A stretch of 21,627 nucleotides of DNA from Thermoleophilia bacterium (lineage in GTDB: Bacteria > Actinomycetota > Thermoleophilia > Gaiellales > SKUG01), in assembly GCA_025964455.1 (NCBI GenBank), contig JAOPYU010000211.1, positions 1-21,627 on the forward strand, read 5' to 3'. Numbering within the stretch: the first letter of the stretch is position 1; every line of letters starts with the position of its first letter. Shown in pieces: positions 14,369-21,627 of this stretch. A model generated the notes under the pieces. It was given only the letters and a program-made list of their open reading frames with translations, was not told where the DNA came from and made no database searches. The translations under genes were made by a program, and so were the position numbers.

Positions 14369-16035
14369 CAGGCCTTGGGCTTCTTGCGTCGGCGCTTCAC
14401 GCGCGCGGTGGTCTTGGGTGGGCGCTTGGGTCGCGCCTTGCGCCGCGCCGGGGCTGCGTCGCGGAACTCCGCGGCCGCCGCGACGAGCGCCGGGTCGACC
14501 TGCTCCGGCAGCAGCGGCGCCCCGACGCACACGGCGCACTTGCCGCACTCACGCGCCGCGGGATCGTCGAGCTCCGCGGCCACGTAGGCCATGAGGCACC
14601 GCTCGCCGCGGGCATACGCCTGCATGCGGCCGTACTCGTCGTGTCGGCGCACGACCAGCTCCGCCATCTTGCCTTCGTCGAGGGTGAAGTCCTCGCCGGT
14701 GGCGTACCAGGTGCCGCCACGCTTGGCCACCGGCGCCGGCTGCTCGACCGCGAGCTGCCCGAGCACCTTGTCAGTGAGCGCGCGGCCGATCCCGATCGAC
14801 TTGGCGAGCGCGGTCGTGGTCATCCCCTTCGGGGCGGCGAGGCGCAGCCCCGAGAGCACCGAAGCGTAGGAGCCGACCGGCGGGAAGGCCTGGCCGATGA
14901 AGTAGTCGGTGATGCGCCGGTCGCCCTCCCCGTGCAGCAGCACACCGATGGCGTCGTCGACCGCGCGTCCCGCACGACCCACCTGCTGGTAGTAGTGGAT
15001 CAGCGACTGCGGCAGCTGGAAGTGCACGACGAAGCCGAGGTCCGGCTTGTCGAAGCCCATGCCGAGCGCCGGAGTGGCGATGATCGCCTTGACCTCGTTG
15101 GCCAACAGGCGACGCTCCAGCTCGAGCTTGCGCTCCTCCTCCGCTCCACCCGGTGAACCGCCACCCGTGTAGTGCTCGGCGTCGATCCCCCGCGAGCGCA
15201 GGAAGCCCGCGACACGCTTGGCGTGCGCCTTGGTCAGCACGTACACGATTCCGCTGCCCTCGATGTTGGGCAGCTCCTGCGCCAGCCACGCCATCCGCTC
15301 GTGCTCGCTCGCCAGGTGCGTCGCCTGCAGCCGCAGGCTCGCGCGCGACAGCGGCCCACGCTGCACCTCGACGCGCCCACCGAGCTGCGCGACCACGTCC
15401 TGCACCACGGCATCGTTCGCCGTCGCGGTCGTCGCCAGGACGGCGACGTCCTCGCCGAGCCGCGGGAGGATCGCGTTGATGCGTCGGTAGTCCGGACGGA
15501 AGTCGTGGCCCCAGTCGCTGATGCAGTGCGCCTCGTCCACGACGAACAGGCCGACCTGCTCCAGCAGCGGCTCGAGCACGCGGTCGACGAACTGCGCGCT
15601 CGCCAGCCGCTCGGGCGAGACGAGCAGCAGGTCGAGCTCATCCGCGTTGAGCCGCTCGATGATCTCGCCCCACTCGTCGGTGTTGGTCGAGTCGATCCGC
15701 GCGGCGCGCACGCCGAGGCGCTCCGCTGCCCGCACCTGGTCGCGCATGAGCGCCAGCAGCGGCGAGATGAGGATCGTCGGGCCGGCGCCACGCTCGCGCA
15801 GCAGCCGCGTCGTGAGGAAGTACACGGAGCTCTTGCCCCACCCGGTGCGTTGCACGACGAGCAGGTGCGCACGACGATCGACGAGTGCCTCGATCGCCTC
15901 GAGCTGACCGTCACGGAAGTCGGCGTCCGGACCCAGCGAGCCGCGCAGCAGCTCACGTGCGCGCGCGGCGATGTCACCGGCAGGCGCGGGCGGGCCTTCG
16001 AGCTGGAGCTGGTCGACGTCGGGGGACGGGGTCAC
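14368..16035 (-). CDS. recQ: RecQ-family ATP-dependent DNA helicase
   Basis: Superfamily 2 helicase of 555 residues, unwinding DNA 3' to 5' during repair. Seen in order: FRDGQLEAI (40-48), Walker A QRTGWGKS (62-69), DEAH box (167-170) in VVDEAHCISDWGHDFRPDYR, TATA motif III (203-206), the second RecA domain with TPALGMGFDKPDL (321-333) and motif VI QQVGRAGR (350-357), and a zinc-binding cysteine set C480, C497, C500, C503. It ends in a strongly basic tail (530-555) and no HRDC domain is visible, so it is a RecQ-like rather than a classical RecQ. The start is GTG 16035, with a -10-like TACAGT 6 bases upstream and no ribosome site. It is 21 bases downstream of the pilT stop. Confidence 0.92.
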   Translation of the reverse strand: MTPSPDVDQLQLEGPPAPAGDIAARARELLRGSLGPDADFRDGQLEAIEALVDRRAHLLVVQRTGWGKSSVYFLTTRLLRERGAGPTILISPLLALMRDQVRAAERLGVRAARIDSTNTDEWGEIIERLNADELDLLLVSPERLASAQFVDRVLEPLLEQVGLFVVDEAHCISDWGHDFRPDYRRINAILPRLGEDVAVLATTATANDAVVQDVVAQLGGRVEVQRGPLSRASLRLQATHLASEHERMAWLAQELPNIEGSGIVYVLTKAHAKRVAGFLRSRGIDAEHYTGGGSPGGAEEERKLELERRLLANEVKAIIATPALGMGFDKPDLGFVVHFQLPQSLIHYYQQVGRAGRAVDDAIGVLLHGEGDRRITDYFIGQAFPPVGSYASVLSGLRLAAPKGMTTTALAKSIGIGRALTDKVLGQLAVEQPAPVAKRGGTWYATGEDFTLDEGKMAELVVRRHDEYGRMQAYARGERCLMAYVAAELDDPAARECGKCAVCVGAPLLPEQVDPALVAAAAEFRDAAPARRKARPKRPPKTTARVKRRRKKPKA

Positions 16036-16041
16036 CCGGTC

Positions 16042-16047
16042 ACTGTA
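16042..16047 (-). promoter_or_regulatory. -10-like box TACAGT before recQ
   Basis: TACAGT on the minus strand lies 6 bases before the GTG at 16035, in the short gap after pilT. The spacing is that of a leaderless promoter, so recQ may be transcribed separately from pilT. Confidence 0.45.
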
Positions 16048-16056
16048 GCGAAGTGG

Positions 16057-17475
16057 CTACGCGGCGGAGTGCCCGGGCAGGTCCGGCTGGATCCCCGGGT
16101 GGGGGCGCGGCTGCTGGGGCCCGCCGGCCGGGAAGCCGGTGGCGGGAGCTCCGGCGGGAGCGCCGCCGATGCTGGGCAGGAAGTCGGGAAGTGGCGGAGC
16201 AGCTGCCGGCGCGGCGCCTGCCGGGTCGTACGTCGCTGCCGAGGCGGGCGGCGGCGGGGGCGGGGCTCCGACGCCGTGTCGCTGGGCCTCGAAGCCGAGC
16301 TCGTCGCGGGCAGTGGCCTGCGAGCCTGCGGCTGCGCGACGCACGTTCTGCTCGATGCGGATGTTGTTGGCTTCGAGCAGCAGCGCGAAGTTCTGCTTGG
16401 ACGATGCGTGGAGCATCGCCTCCTCGACCGAGATCGCGCGGTCGATGATGAGCTGCAGCAGCGACTGGTCGAACGACTGCATCCCGTAGTAGGCGCCCTC
16501 GGCGATGGCATCGTGGATCGTGCCGGTCTCGTCGGGGTTCTCGATCGCGTCGGCGATGCGGCTCGTGCCGACCATGACCTCGATCGCCGGCACGCGCGAG
16601 CGGCCGTCGGTCGTCCGGACGAGGCGCTGGGAGATGATCCCCTTGAGCGTGCCGGCGAGCATCGAGCGCGCCTGGCGCTCGAGCGCCGCCGGGAAGAAGT
16701 CGAGCACGCGGTAGATCGTCTCCATGACGTCGATCGTGTGCAGTGTCGAGAGGACGAGGTGCCCGGTCTCCGCGGCGCTCAGGGCGGCGCGCACGGTCTC
16801 CTCGTCACGCATCTCGCCGATCAGGATGACGTCGGGGTCCTGGCGCAGCGAGCGGCGCAGGGCGCCCGCGAAGGAGCCGGTGTCGGTGCCGATCTCGCGT
16901 TGGTTGATCAACGAGCGCTTGTCGCGGTGGACCATCTCGATCGGATCCTCGACGGTCACGATGTGCCGGCTCGAGTGCTCGTTGATGTGGTCGACCATGG
17001 CGGCGAGGGTCGTCGACTTGCCCGAGCCGGTCGCACCGGTGACGAGCACGAGGCCGCGGGGCACCATCGCGAGGGTCTCGACGATGGCCGGCAGGTTGAG
17101 CGTGCCGAGCGCCGGGACCTCGTCGGGGATGACGCGCAGGGCGATCGAGATCTCGCCACGCTGGCGGAAGACGTTGACGCGGAAGCGGGCGCAGCTGCGC
17201 AGTTCGTAGGAGAGATCGGTCGCGCCGACCAGCTCGAATTCGTGGAGCCGGTTCGGGGCGTGTCGGGTCAACTCGCGGACGATGGTGTCCATGTCGTCGG
17301 GGCCGACCGCGTACATGCCGGGGATCGGCGTGAGCTCGCCGTTGAGGCGCAGGTAGGGCGGCGAGCCCGCCTTCAGGTGCAGGTCGCTCGCGCCGAGCGT
17401 GGAGACCTGACGCATGCAGTAGTGCAGCGTCTGGACGGGGTCACCTGATGGCGTTGCGCTGCGCAGTGCGCTCAC
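16057..17475 (-). CDS. pilT: PilT-like type IV pilus retraction ATPase
   Basis: Hexameric secretion-type ATPase of 472 residues. N-terminal PAS-like domain with GASDLHLKAGSPPYLRLNGEL (28-48), Walker A GATGSGKST (147-155), Asp box TVEDPIE (174-180), Walker B DVILIGEMRD (215-224) and His box HLVLSTLHT (239-247), then GMQSFDQSLL. The AIRNLIRE retraction motif of proteobacterial PilT is not recognisable; the equivalent region reads RIADAIENPDETGTIHD, which I recall as normal for actinobacterial PilT. A Pro/Ala/Gly-rich tail of about 80 residues with a run of seven prolines follows the domain. GTG 17475 is the only reasonable start; no good ribosome site is seen. No pilB, pilC, pilin or prepilin peptidase gene is in the window. 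It lies downstream of rpoD behind a terminator. Confidence 0.88.
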   Translation of the reverse strand: MSALRSATPSGDPVQTLHYCMRQVSTLGASDLHLKAGSPPYLRLNGELTPIPGMYAVGPDDMDTIVRELTRHAPNRLHEFELVGATDLSYELRSCARFRVNVFRQRGEISIALRVIPDEVPALGTLNLPAIVETLAMVPRGLVLVTGATGSGKSTTLAAMVDHINEHSSRHIVTVEDPIEMVHRDKRSLINQREIGTDTGSFAGALRRSLRQDPDVILIGEMRDEETVRAALSAAETGHLVLSTLHTIDVMETIYRVLDFFPAALERQARSMLAGTLKGIISQRLVRTTDGRSRVPAIEVMVGTSRIADAIENPDETGTIHDAIAEGAYYGMQSFDQSLLQLIIDRAISVEEAMLHASSKQNFALLLEANNIRIEQNVRRAAAGSQATARDELGFEAQRHGVGAPPPPPPASAATYDPAGAAPAAAPPLPDFLPSIGGAPAGAPATGFPAGGPQQPRPHPGIQPDLPGHSAA

Positions 17476-17584
17476 GTGGATGCTCGATTCAGTGTGGACG
17501 AACGACTGGCCGTCCCATCGGCACCGCGTCGTCGCACCTCGAGTCGGCGACCAGCGTGCGCGACGCACTGCAATCCGAATGCGA

Positions 17585-17620
17585 CGACGGGCCCGACCGA
17601 TTGTCCGGTCGAGCCCGTCG
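17585..17620 (-). terminator. Intrinsic terminator-like hairpin after the sigma factor gene
   Basis: Bases 17585-17599 pair with 17606-17620 around a 6-base loop. In minus-strand RNA all 15 positions pair, one as G-U; in plus-strand RNA that position is a C-A mismatch, so the hairpin favours the sigma-gene direction. It starts 30 bases after the sigma-factor stop (17651). No T run follows. Confidence 0.65.
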
Positions 17621-17650
17621 CAACGTTGGTTCCTTCCCGGGAACCGGAGA

Positions 17651-18772
17651 TCAGGCGGCGAAGTCGCGCAGTGCCTGTGCCTCGCCGAGCGCCTCGAGCT
17701 TGCGGAGCGCCTGGTTCTCGATCTGGCGGATCCGCTCGCGGGTGACGCCGAACTCGCGTCCGACCTCGTCCAGCGTGCGGGGATGCTCGCCACCCAGGCC
17801 GTAGCGAAGCTCGAGCACACGGCGCTCGCGCTGGCTCAGGCTCTGGAGGACGCGACGGAGCGTCTCGGCGCGTGCATCGTCGGACGCGAAGTCCTCCGGT
17901 GCCGGCGATGAGTTGTCCGCGACGAACTGGCCGAACTCCGAATCCTCATCGTCACCCACGGGGCGATCGAGGCTCATCGGGGCCTGCATCGAGTGCTTGA
18001 TCTGCTCGACCTCGTCGAGCGGCATCTCGAGCTCGGTCGCGACCTCCGCCAGCGAGGGCTCGCGCCCCAGCTCGGCGACGAGTCGACGCTCGGTGCGGCC
18101 GATGCGGTTGACCTTCTCGACCACGTGCACGGGCATGCGGATCGTCCGACCCTTGTCCGCGAGCGCGCGGGCAACGGCCTGGCGGATCCACCAGGTCGCG
18201 TACGTGGAGAACTTGAAGCCCTTGCGCCAGTCGAAATTCTCGACTGCACGCACGAGGCCGATCGTCCCCTCCTGGATGAGGTCGAGGAAGCTGAGCCCCT
18301 GGCCGCGGTAGTGCTTGGCGATCGAGACGACCAGGCGAAGGTTCGCCTCGATCATCTGCTGCTTCGCACGCTCGGAGCCGTTCTCGAAGGCCTGGGCCAG
18401 CTCGACCTCCTGCTTCGCCGTCAGGAGCGGCACGCGGCCGATCTCCTTGAGGTAGAGCTGGAGCGAGTCGGTGGTCTGCGGCTTGATGTTCGCGCGAGCA
18501 CGCGCCAGCGCAGCCGTCAGGGTCTCCTGCGACGACGGGCGGGCGGGCTCGAGCTCGGTGGCGCCGGCGTCATGGACGTCGATGCCGCGCTCCTCCACCA
18601 GCCCGACGAACTGGGCGAGCTGGTCGTCGCCGAGTTCGTTCTCCTGGGCGAAGCGGAGCAGGTCGGTGTGTGCGACGCCTGATTCGAGCGCGGTCGAATC
18701 AGCGTCCAGGCGTGCAAGGAACTCCTGCACTTCCTCGATTTCTGATGCGTGTACAAGCATGGTCGTGCTCAC
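17651..18772 (-). CDS. rpoD: Principal-type RNA polymerase sigma-70 factor
   Basis: Sigma factor of 373 residues. It has region 1.2 ([18 protein letters not shown], 101-118), region 2 (about 138-210) with [36 protein letters not shown], region 3 (about 215-292), and region 4 with [27 protein letters not shown] near the C-terminus. The first 100 residues are acidic and lack a long region 1.1. This is the layout of SigA/RpoD or a close principal-like relative (HrdB/SigB type); which one cannot be settled from this window. The start is GTG 18772, with GGAGG 11 bases upstream; ATG at 18760 is a poorer alternative. A long leader with two -10-like boxes precedes it, and a strong hairpin follows. 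Confidence 0.93.
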   Translation of the reverse strand: MSTTMLVHASEIEEVQEFLARLDADSTALESGVAHTDLLRFAQENELGDDQLAQFVGLVEERGIDVHDAGATELEPARPSSQETLTAALARARANIKPQTTDSLQLYLKEIGRVPLLTAKQEVELAQAFENGSERAKQQMIEANLRLVVSIAKHYRGQGLSFLDLIQEGTIGLVRAVENFDWRKGFKFSTYATWWIRQAVARALADKGRTIRMPVHVVEKVNRIGRTERRLVAELGREPSLAEVATELEMPLDEVEQIKHSMQAPMSLDRPVGDDEDSEFGQFVADNSSPAPEDFASDDARAETLRRVLQSLSQRERRVLELRYGLGGEHPRTLDEVGREFGVTRERIRQIENQALRKLEALGEAQALRDFAA

Positions 18773-18864
18773 GTGTCGTGGTGCCTCCAGGACCGGGGCG
18801 CGTTGTCTGGCGCCGCTCGGATCCATCGTGGTGTGGGGGGTGCGTCGATCGGGCGTACCCGATA

Positions 18865-18870
18865 ACTATA
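18865..18870 (-). promoter_or_regulatory. -10-like box TATAGT, proximal sigma-gene promoter
   Basis: TATAGT on the minus strand, about 92 bases before the GTG at 18772. It is the same hexamer as before the HxlR gene. The bases at -35 distance (TGTAGA at 17 spacing) are weak. Confidence 0.45.
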
Positions 18871-18919
18871 CCCAGTAATGCGGTGCCTCTACACAAAATG
18901 AAGTCGTGGCACACGCAGG

Positions 18920-18925
18920 ATCATA
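18920..18925 (-). promoter_or_regulatory. -10-like box TATGAT, distal sigma-gene promoter
   Basis: TATGAT on the minus strand, one mismatch from TATAAT. A TTGACG lies 13 bases upstream, too close for a standard -35, but the inverted repeat at 18933-18948 covers that position. It would give a leader of about 140 bases. Confidence 0.4.
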
Positions 18926-18932
18926 CAGGTTC

Positions 18933-18948
18933 GTGATTCGTCAATCAC
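18933..18948. promoter_or_regulatory. Inverted repeat overlapping the distal promoter, possible operator
   Basis: GTGATT-CGTC-AATCAC: perfect 6-base half-sites around a 4-base spacer, in an AT-rich stretch where chance palindromes in this genome are less expected. Its position over the -35 region of the TATGAT box suggests a regulator binding site controlling the sigma gene. Confidence 0.4.
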
Positions 18949-19158
18949 ATTCCGTGTCGCGGAAGGGTGAAGGAACGCTCACTACCAGAGAGGAGTATCG
19001 GTTGTTCCGTGGATTCCTGAAGGGTGACGACAATCGTTCACCATTGGAACCCATCCGCCGAACGAATCCTCATATCGTTATAGCGGGTGGTGCGGGGGTG
19101 CACAGGCCTATACGCCGCGGGGCCCGGATCGGTTCACGCCTTTCGCGCGAACGGCATC

Positions 19159-19184
19159 GGTACCCCGCTCGAGCGTGGGTAACC
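19159..19184 (-). terminator. Hairpin after the repeat-type protein gene
   Basis: GGTACCC and GGGTAACC arms flank the palindromic CGCTCGAGCG, making a stem with two single-base bulges. It lies 18 bases past the stop codon at 19203 on the minus strand, so it is a plausible intrinsic terminator, again without a T run. Confidence 0.45.
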
Positions 19185-19202
19185 CCCGACCTCGGACACC
19201 GA

Positions 19203-20186
19203 TCAGGCGCTGCAGAGCTCGCCCCGGATCGGCGTGGCGAGGCGCCGGGTCGCGGCGTCGGTCGCCGCCGTCGTGGAAGCCGCGAGGCGACTGCAGCCGT
19301 CGCTGCGACCATCGCCGCGCCACAGCCGCGCCAAGGTGGCGAGCAGGCGGGCGCGGTCGCGCTCGGCCGGCTCGAGCGCCGGGGAGCCGGCCAGCTCCTC
19401 GAGGCGGTCCACCGTGGCGTCGGGTTCGTCCTTGTCGAACGAGCCCGCCACGGCTGCGATCCGGGCCATGGGATCCGACCCGGCCTCGAGCCGTGCGGCG
19501 GCACGAGCCACGGCGGAGCGGTCCTGTGCGGCGACGGCGTCCTGGAGGGCACGCAGCTGCGGGCGGACCGCAGGGGCGACCTCATCCGCGGCGACGAGCA
19601 CGGGCAAGGCGCCGCGGAACCCGTCGGGATGCAGCAGGTCGTCAGCGAGGCTCGCCATGCGCAGCGACGTCGGGTCGCCGGCATCGCGCCCCAGCTCGAC
19701 GGCCGAGCGCAGGGTGGCGCGGGCCTCGCGCTGATCGCGCAGCACCGTCTGCACCATGCCGAGGTGCAGCGCGGCGAACGCGCTCTCGGGGTACTCGCGC
19801 GTCAGCTGCTGCAGGTCGCGCTCCACGGAGCGCGGACCCGTGCTGCGCCAGCGGGTGAGCACCAGACCGACCTGCCCGACCACGTCGTCCTGGTCGTCGG
19901 CGACAACGTCGACGAATCCGGCATTGGCTGCATCGAGCTGTCCGGCCGCGAGCTTGGCGGCGGCGCGCGCCACCGGCGCATCCGCATCGACGTCGCTCGG
20001 CAGGGCCAGCGGCGGCGGCGAATCGGGGAAGCTCTCGTCGGCTGAGCGCGGTGCCGGCCCGACCAGCGCGATCGCGCCGCCCAGCAGGGCCCCGGCGACC
20101 AGCAGCGCCACCACGATGCGCAGCACCGGCCGGCCACCCGCGTCGCGGGGGCTGTCGTCGGGCGCATGCTGCGTGGCGGCTGCCAT
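19203..20186 (-). CDS. Membrane-anchored protein with TPR-like helical domain
   Basis: Protein of 327 residues: a short N-terminal tail, one membrane helix (about 22-42, LRIVVALLVAGALLGGAIALV), a Pro-rich linker, and a large Ala/Leu-rich, all-helical outer part. That part reads like degenerate tetratricopeptide repeats, with units such as AAKLAAGQLDAANAGFVDVV, LTREYPESAFAALHLGMV and ARATLRSAVELGRDAG. No catalytic motif is seen; proteins of this type usually act as scaffolds. The ATG at 20186 is chosen because a TACCAT box ends 7 bases upstream and the membrane helix is then correctly placed; an in-frame ATG at 20243 is possible. It is divergent from the cell-wall peptidase gene with a 156-base gap. 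Confidence 0.75.
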   Translation of the reverse strand: MAAATQHAPDDSPRDAGGRPVLRIVVALLVAGALLGGAIALVGPAPRSADESFPDSPPPLALPSDVDADAPVARAAAKLAAGQLDAANAGFVDVVADDQDDVVGQVGLVLTRWRSTGPRSVERDLQQLTREYPESAFAALHLGMVQTVLRDQREARATLRSAVELGRDAGDPTSLRMASLADDLLHPDGFRGALPVLVAADEVAPAVRPQLRALQDAVAAQDRSAVARAAARLEAGSDPMARIAAVAGSFDKDEPDATVDRLEELAGSPALEPAERDRARLLATLARLWRGDGRSDGCSRLAASTTAATDAATRRLATPIRGELCSA

Positions 20187-20193
20187 GCGGCCG

Positions 20194-20199
20194 ATGGTA
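20194..20199 (-). promoter_or_regulatory. -10-like box TACCAT before the TPR-like gene
   Basis: TACCAT on the minus strand lies 7 bases before the ATG at 20186, with no ribosome site between. It fits a leaderless start, but matches only the TAnnnT positions. Confidence 0.3.
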
Positions 20200-20342
20200 T
20201 CCGAGCGCGCGGCGCTGCGACGCGCGTCCACGGGGTGTTGCATGACCCGGCCCTCGTGCACGCGAGTGCGCTTGCGTGGATTGCTTCAAGCGATCCGACC
20301 TCGCTGCCGATGCTCGCGTGGAGGCCCTCGGCCCACGCACCG

Positions 20343-21605
20343 ATGCACGAATTCCACCCGCACACGCCCCGGCCCCGCCGGTTCACGCCCGCCGCACTCA
20401 TCGCCATCGCGCTGTGTGCGCTCGTCGGCGTGCCCGCCGCTGCGGCGACCACGCTGGAGTTCACGCCGGCCGAGCCGAAGCCCTCGACCCAGCCGATCGA
20501 CCTCGGGCTCCCGCCGGTGAAGCTCGGGGTCCAGGCCGACGAGATCACCTTCCGCACCACCGCCAAGGACAAGGCGGCACAGCGGGCCGCCAAGCTCCAG
20601 GAGCGGCTGCGCGACGACGCGCAGGCGCAGCGCGAGGCGTCGATCCTGGCGCAGTCACGCATCGATGCGATCGAGGAACTGCTCGCGACGGTCGAGGGCG
20701 ACCAGGACGAGCTCGCGGCGCAGCTGCAGGCCCGCGCAGTGCAGCGCTACAAGGGTGGCGAGGCCGGCGACCTCTCGTTCCTGCTCTCCGGCGACGGCTT
20801 CTCCGACCTGCTCACCCGCAACCGACTGCTGCGCGAGCAGGCATCGCGGGATCGACGCACGATCGACGAGTACGAGATCACGGTCGCCAAGGTGGAGCAG
20901 TACCGCCAGGTGCTCGAGGACCTGCGCGACATCACGGGACAGCAGGCCCAGCGGCTCGAGGAGCGCGCCGGACGCCTCGACGAGGTGCTGGTCGCCGCGA
21001 AGGTCGGCCACGACGAGGCGCCGCTCGAGGCGGAAGCCGCCGGCCGCTCCGCCAAGCCCAAGGGGGTCGCCGGCACGTGGTACGTCATGGACGGCGCGTT
21101 CCAGGCCCAGCTGTTCCTCCCTAACACGGGCGGCCAGTACGACGGCGGCAACCGCACCGCCGCACGCCCCGCCACCGCCCAGCAGATCCAGCGCACCCTC
21201 GGCGACCCGCGCATCGACCTCGACGCATCCGGCTATCGCGACGTGCTCACCAACCAGATCGACGGGCGCCTGCTCGATGCGCTCTGGCTCGCGGCCAACA
21301 AGTTCAACTACGTCAAGGTGAGCTCACTCAAGAGCGACCATGGCGTCTACACCGCGAGCGGCAACGTCTCGGAGCACTCCTTCGGCTGCGCCGCTGACAT
21401 CGGCAAGATCGGGAAGACCTACATCACGCCGAGTGCGCAGGTGCCGGGCGGCGAGGTCGAGCAGGCCGTGCTGTTCTTCAACGGCCTCGGATCGGTGCAG
21501 CCCGACCTCGCACCCCACCAGGTGATCTCGCTCTTCAGTCTCGGCGGCGCCACGCTCGCGATGGGCGACCACGGCGACCACATCCACCTCGGCTATAGCT
21601 GCTAG
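20343..21605 (+). CDS. Secreted CwlO/PcsB-like coiled-coil protein with LAS/M15-type peptidase domain
   Basis: Exported protein of 420 residues. A basic N-region and hydrophobic core (about 11-35, ending VPAAAATT) form a signal peptide. Residues about 72-215 are a long coiled coil containing VQRYKGGEAGDLSFLLSGDGFSDLLTRNRLL (133-163), the hallmark hinge segment of CwlO/PcsB/RipC-type hydrolases whose coiled coil is governed by FtsEX. After a linker, the C-terminal domain (about 295-420) has SEHSFGCAADIG with H345 and D352 and ends in GDHIHLGY (H413, H415). H-x6-D plus HxH is the zinc pattern of LAS (VanY/M15) peptidases, which cut peptidoglycan stem peptides. ATG 20343 is chosen for the signal peptide; GGAGG is 18 bases away, so the start is imperfect, and ATG 20310 is an alternative. 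Confidence 0.8.
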   Translation: MHEFHPHTPRPRRFTPAALIAIALCALVGVPAAAATTLEFTPAEPKPSTQPIDLGLPPVKLGVQADEITFRTTAKDKAAQRAAKLQERLRDDAQAQREASILAQSRIDAIEELLATVEGDQDELAAQLQARAVQRYKGGEAGDLSFLLSGDGFSDLLTRNRLLREQASRDRRTIDEYEITVAKVEQYRQVLEDLRDITGQQAQRLEERAGRLDEVLVAAKVGHDEAPLEAEAAGRSAKPKGVAGTWYVMDGAFQAQLFLPNTGGQYDGGNRTAARPATAQQIQRTLGDPRIDLDASGYRDVLTNQIDGRLLDALWLAANKFNYVKVSSLKSDHGVYTASGNVSEHSFGCAADIGKIGKTYITPSAQVPGGEVEQAVLFFNGLGSVQPDLAPHQVISLFSLGGATLAMGDHGDHIHLGYSC

Positions 21606-21627
21606 ACCTGCGTCAGGCGCTGCGCGA

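Larger units (their letters stand above)
18773..19202. other. 430-base intergenic region between sigma factor and repeat-type protein genes
   Basis: No convincing gene. Bases about 18840-19090 are clearly richer in A and T than the rest of the window and contain, for the minus strand, two -10-like boxes (18865, 18920) and an inverted repeat (18933-18948). The right part (19100-19202) is GC-rich and holds a terminator-like hairpin. A GTG-initiated frame begins at 18906 on the plus strand, but it continues antisense through the next gene and has no family resemblance, so I do not call it. No tRNA cloverleaf was found. Confidence 0.6.

Noticed and set aside
15172..17448. Very long plus-strand open frame (758 codons) across recQ and pilT
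   Set aside because: It is antisense to two clearly recognised genes, has Arg/Asp/Gly/His-heavy composition typical of a shadow frame in high-GC DNA, and shows no family motif.
17470..18776. Shared CACGTGAGC at the pilT (17475) and rpoD (18772) starts, considered as a common regulatory repeat
   Set aside because: Nine bases around a GTG-Ser start can coincide by chance, and the flanking bases differ.
18906..20045. Plus-strand frame starting in the AT-rich intergenic region
   Set aside because: Only its first part lies outside a gene; the rest is antisense to the TPR-like gene. No family resemblance and no ribosome site.
21606..21627. Possible C-terminal end of a convergent gene entering from the right edge
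   Set aside because: A stop codon on the minus strand is present, but 22 bases are too few to support a gene.

Overview
The window reads as one continuous stretch of a high-GC (roughly 70%) bacterial chromosome with dense, mostly single-copy housekeeping-type genes. I see no rRNA or tRNA gene, insertion sequence, phage gene, CRISPR array or plasmid marker. The paired ArsA/Get3-like ATPases, the DUF2319-type (Abhydrolase_9) hydrolase, a short primary-type sigma factor, an actinobacterial-style PilT and frequent GTG starts point to Actinomycetota. A deep lineage such as Thermoleophilia is my best guess, but this is inference from protein style without any database search.

Layout. 1-1871 (minus): an orphan ParA gene runs into an ftsZ gene with a 20-base overlap; ftsZ leaves the window at its left edge. 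Divergent from it, 2153-4362 (plus) holds two translationally coupled ArsA/Get3-like ATPases, then a strong inverted repeat and a hairpin leader in front of a membrane-anchored Abhydrolase_9-like protein (4517-6172). 6195-7544 (minus) is an unassigned protein with a HEPN-like C-terminal half. Divergent from it are a tiny membrane protein and a cupin (7611-8176, plus). 8184-11163 (minus) carries, in transcription order, an M24 metallopeptidase, a SnoaL/NTF2-fold protein and an acyl-CoA dehydrogenase. 11285-13443 (plus) holds a YtcJ-type amidohydrolase and a cysteine-rich HxlR regulator. 13466-18772 (minus) holds, in transcription order, the principal-type sigma factor, PilT, a RecQ-family helicase and a membrane protein whose start overlaps the recQ stop. 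After a roughly 430-base regulatory gap come a membrane-anchored repeat-type protein (19203-20186, minus) and, divergently, a secreted CwlO-like coiled coil joined to a LAS/M15-type peptidase (20343-21605, plus).

How the genes relate. Both ends concern the cell envelope and division: FtsZ with a ParA partner gene on the left, and a cell-wall hydrolase with a coiled coil of the kind FtsEX controls on the right. The left part is also rich in SIMIBI/deviant-Walker ATPases (ParA plus two ArsA-like proteins). The middle is ordinary metabolism and regulation.

Two system-level patterns stand out. First, at least six genes have a TAnnnT box 6-9 bases before the start codon and little or no Shine-Dalgarno sequence, suggesting widespread leaderless transcription. 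Second, the parA-ftsZ overlap lies outside any visible dcw cluster, and its FtsZ has an 88-residue Pro/Ala-rich N-terminal extension; this is the best candidate here for an undescribed division-positioning module. I see no clear defence island or mobile system.
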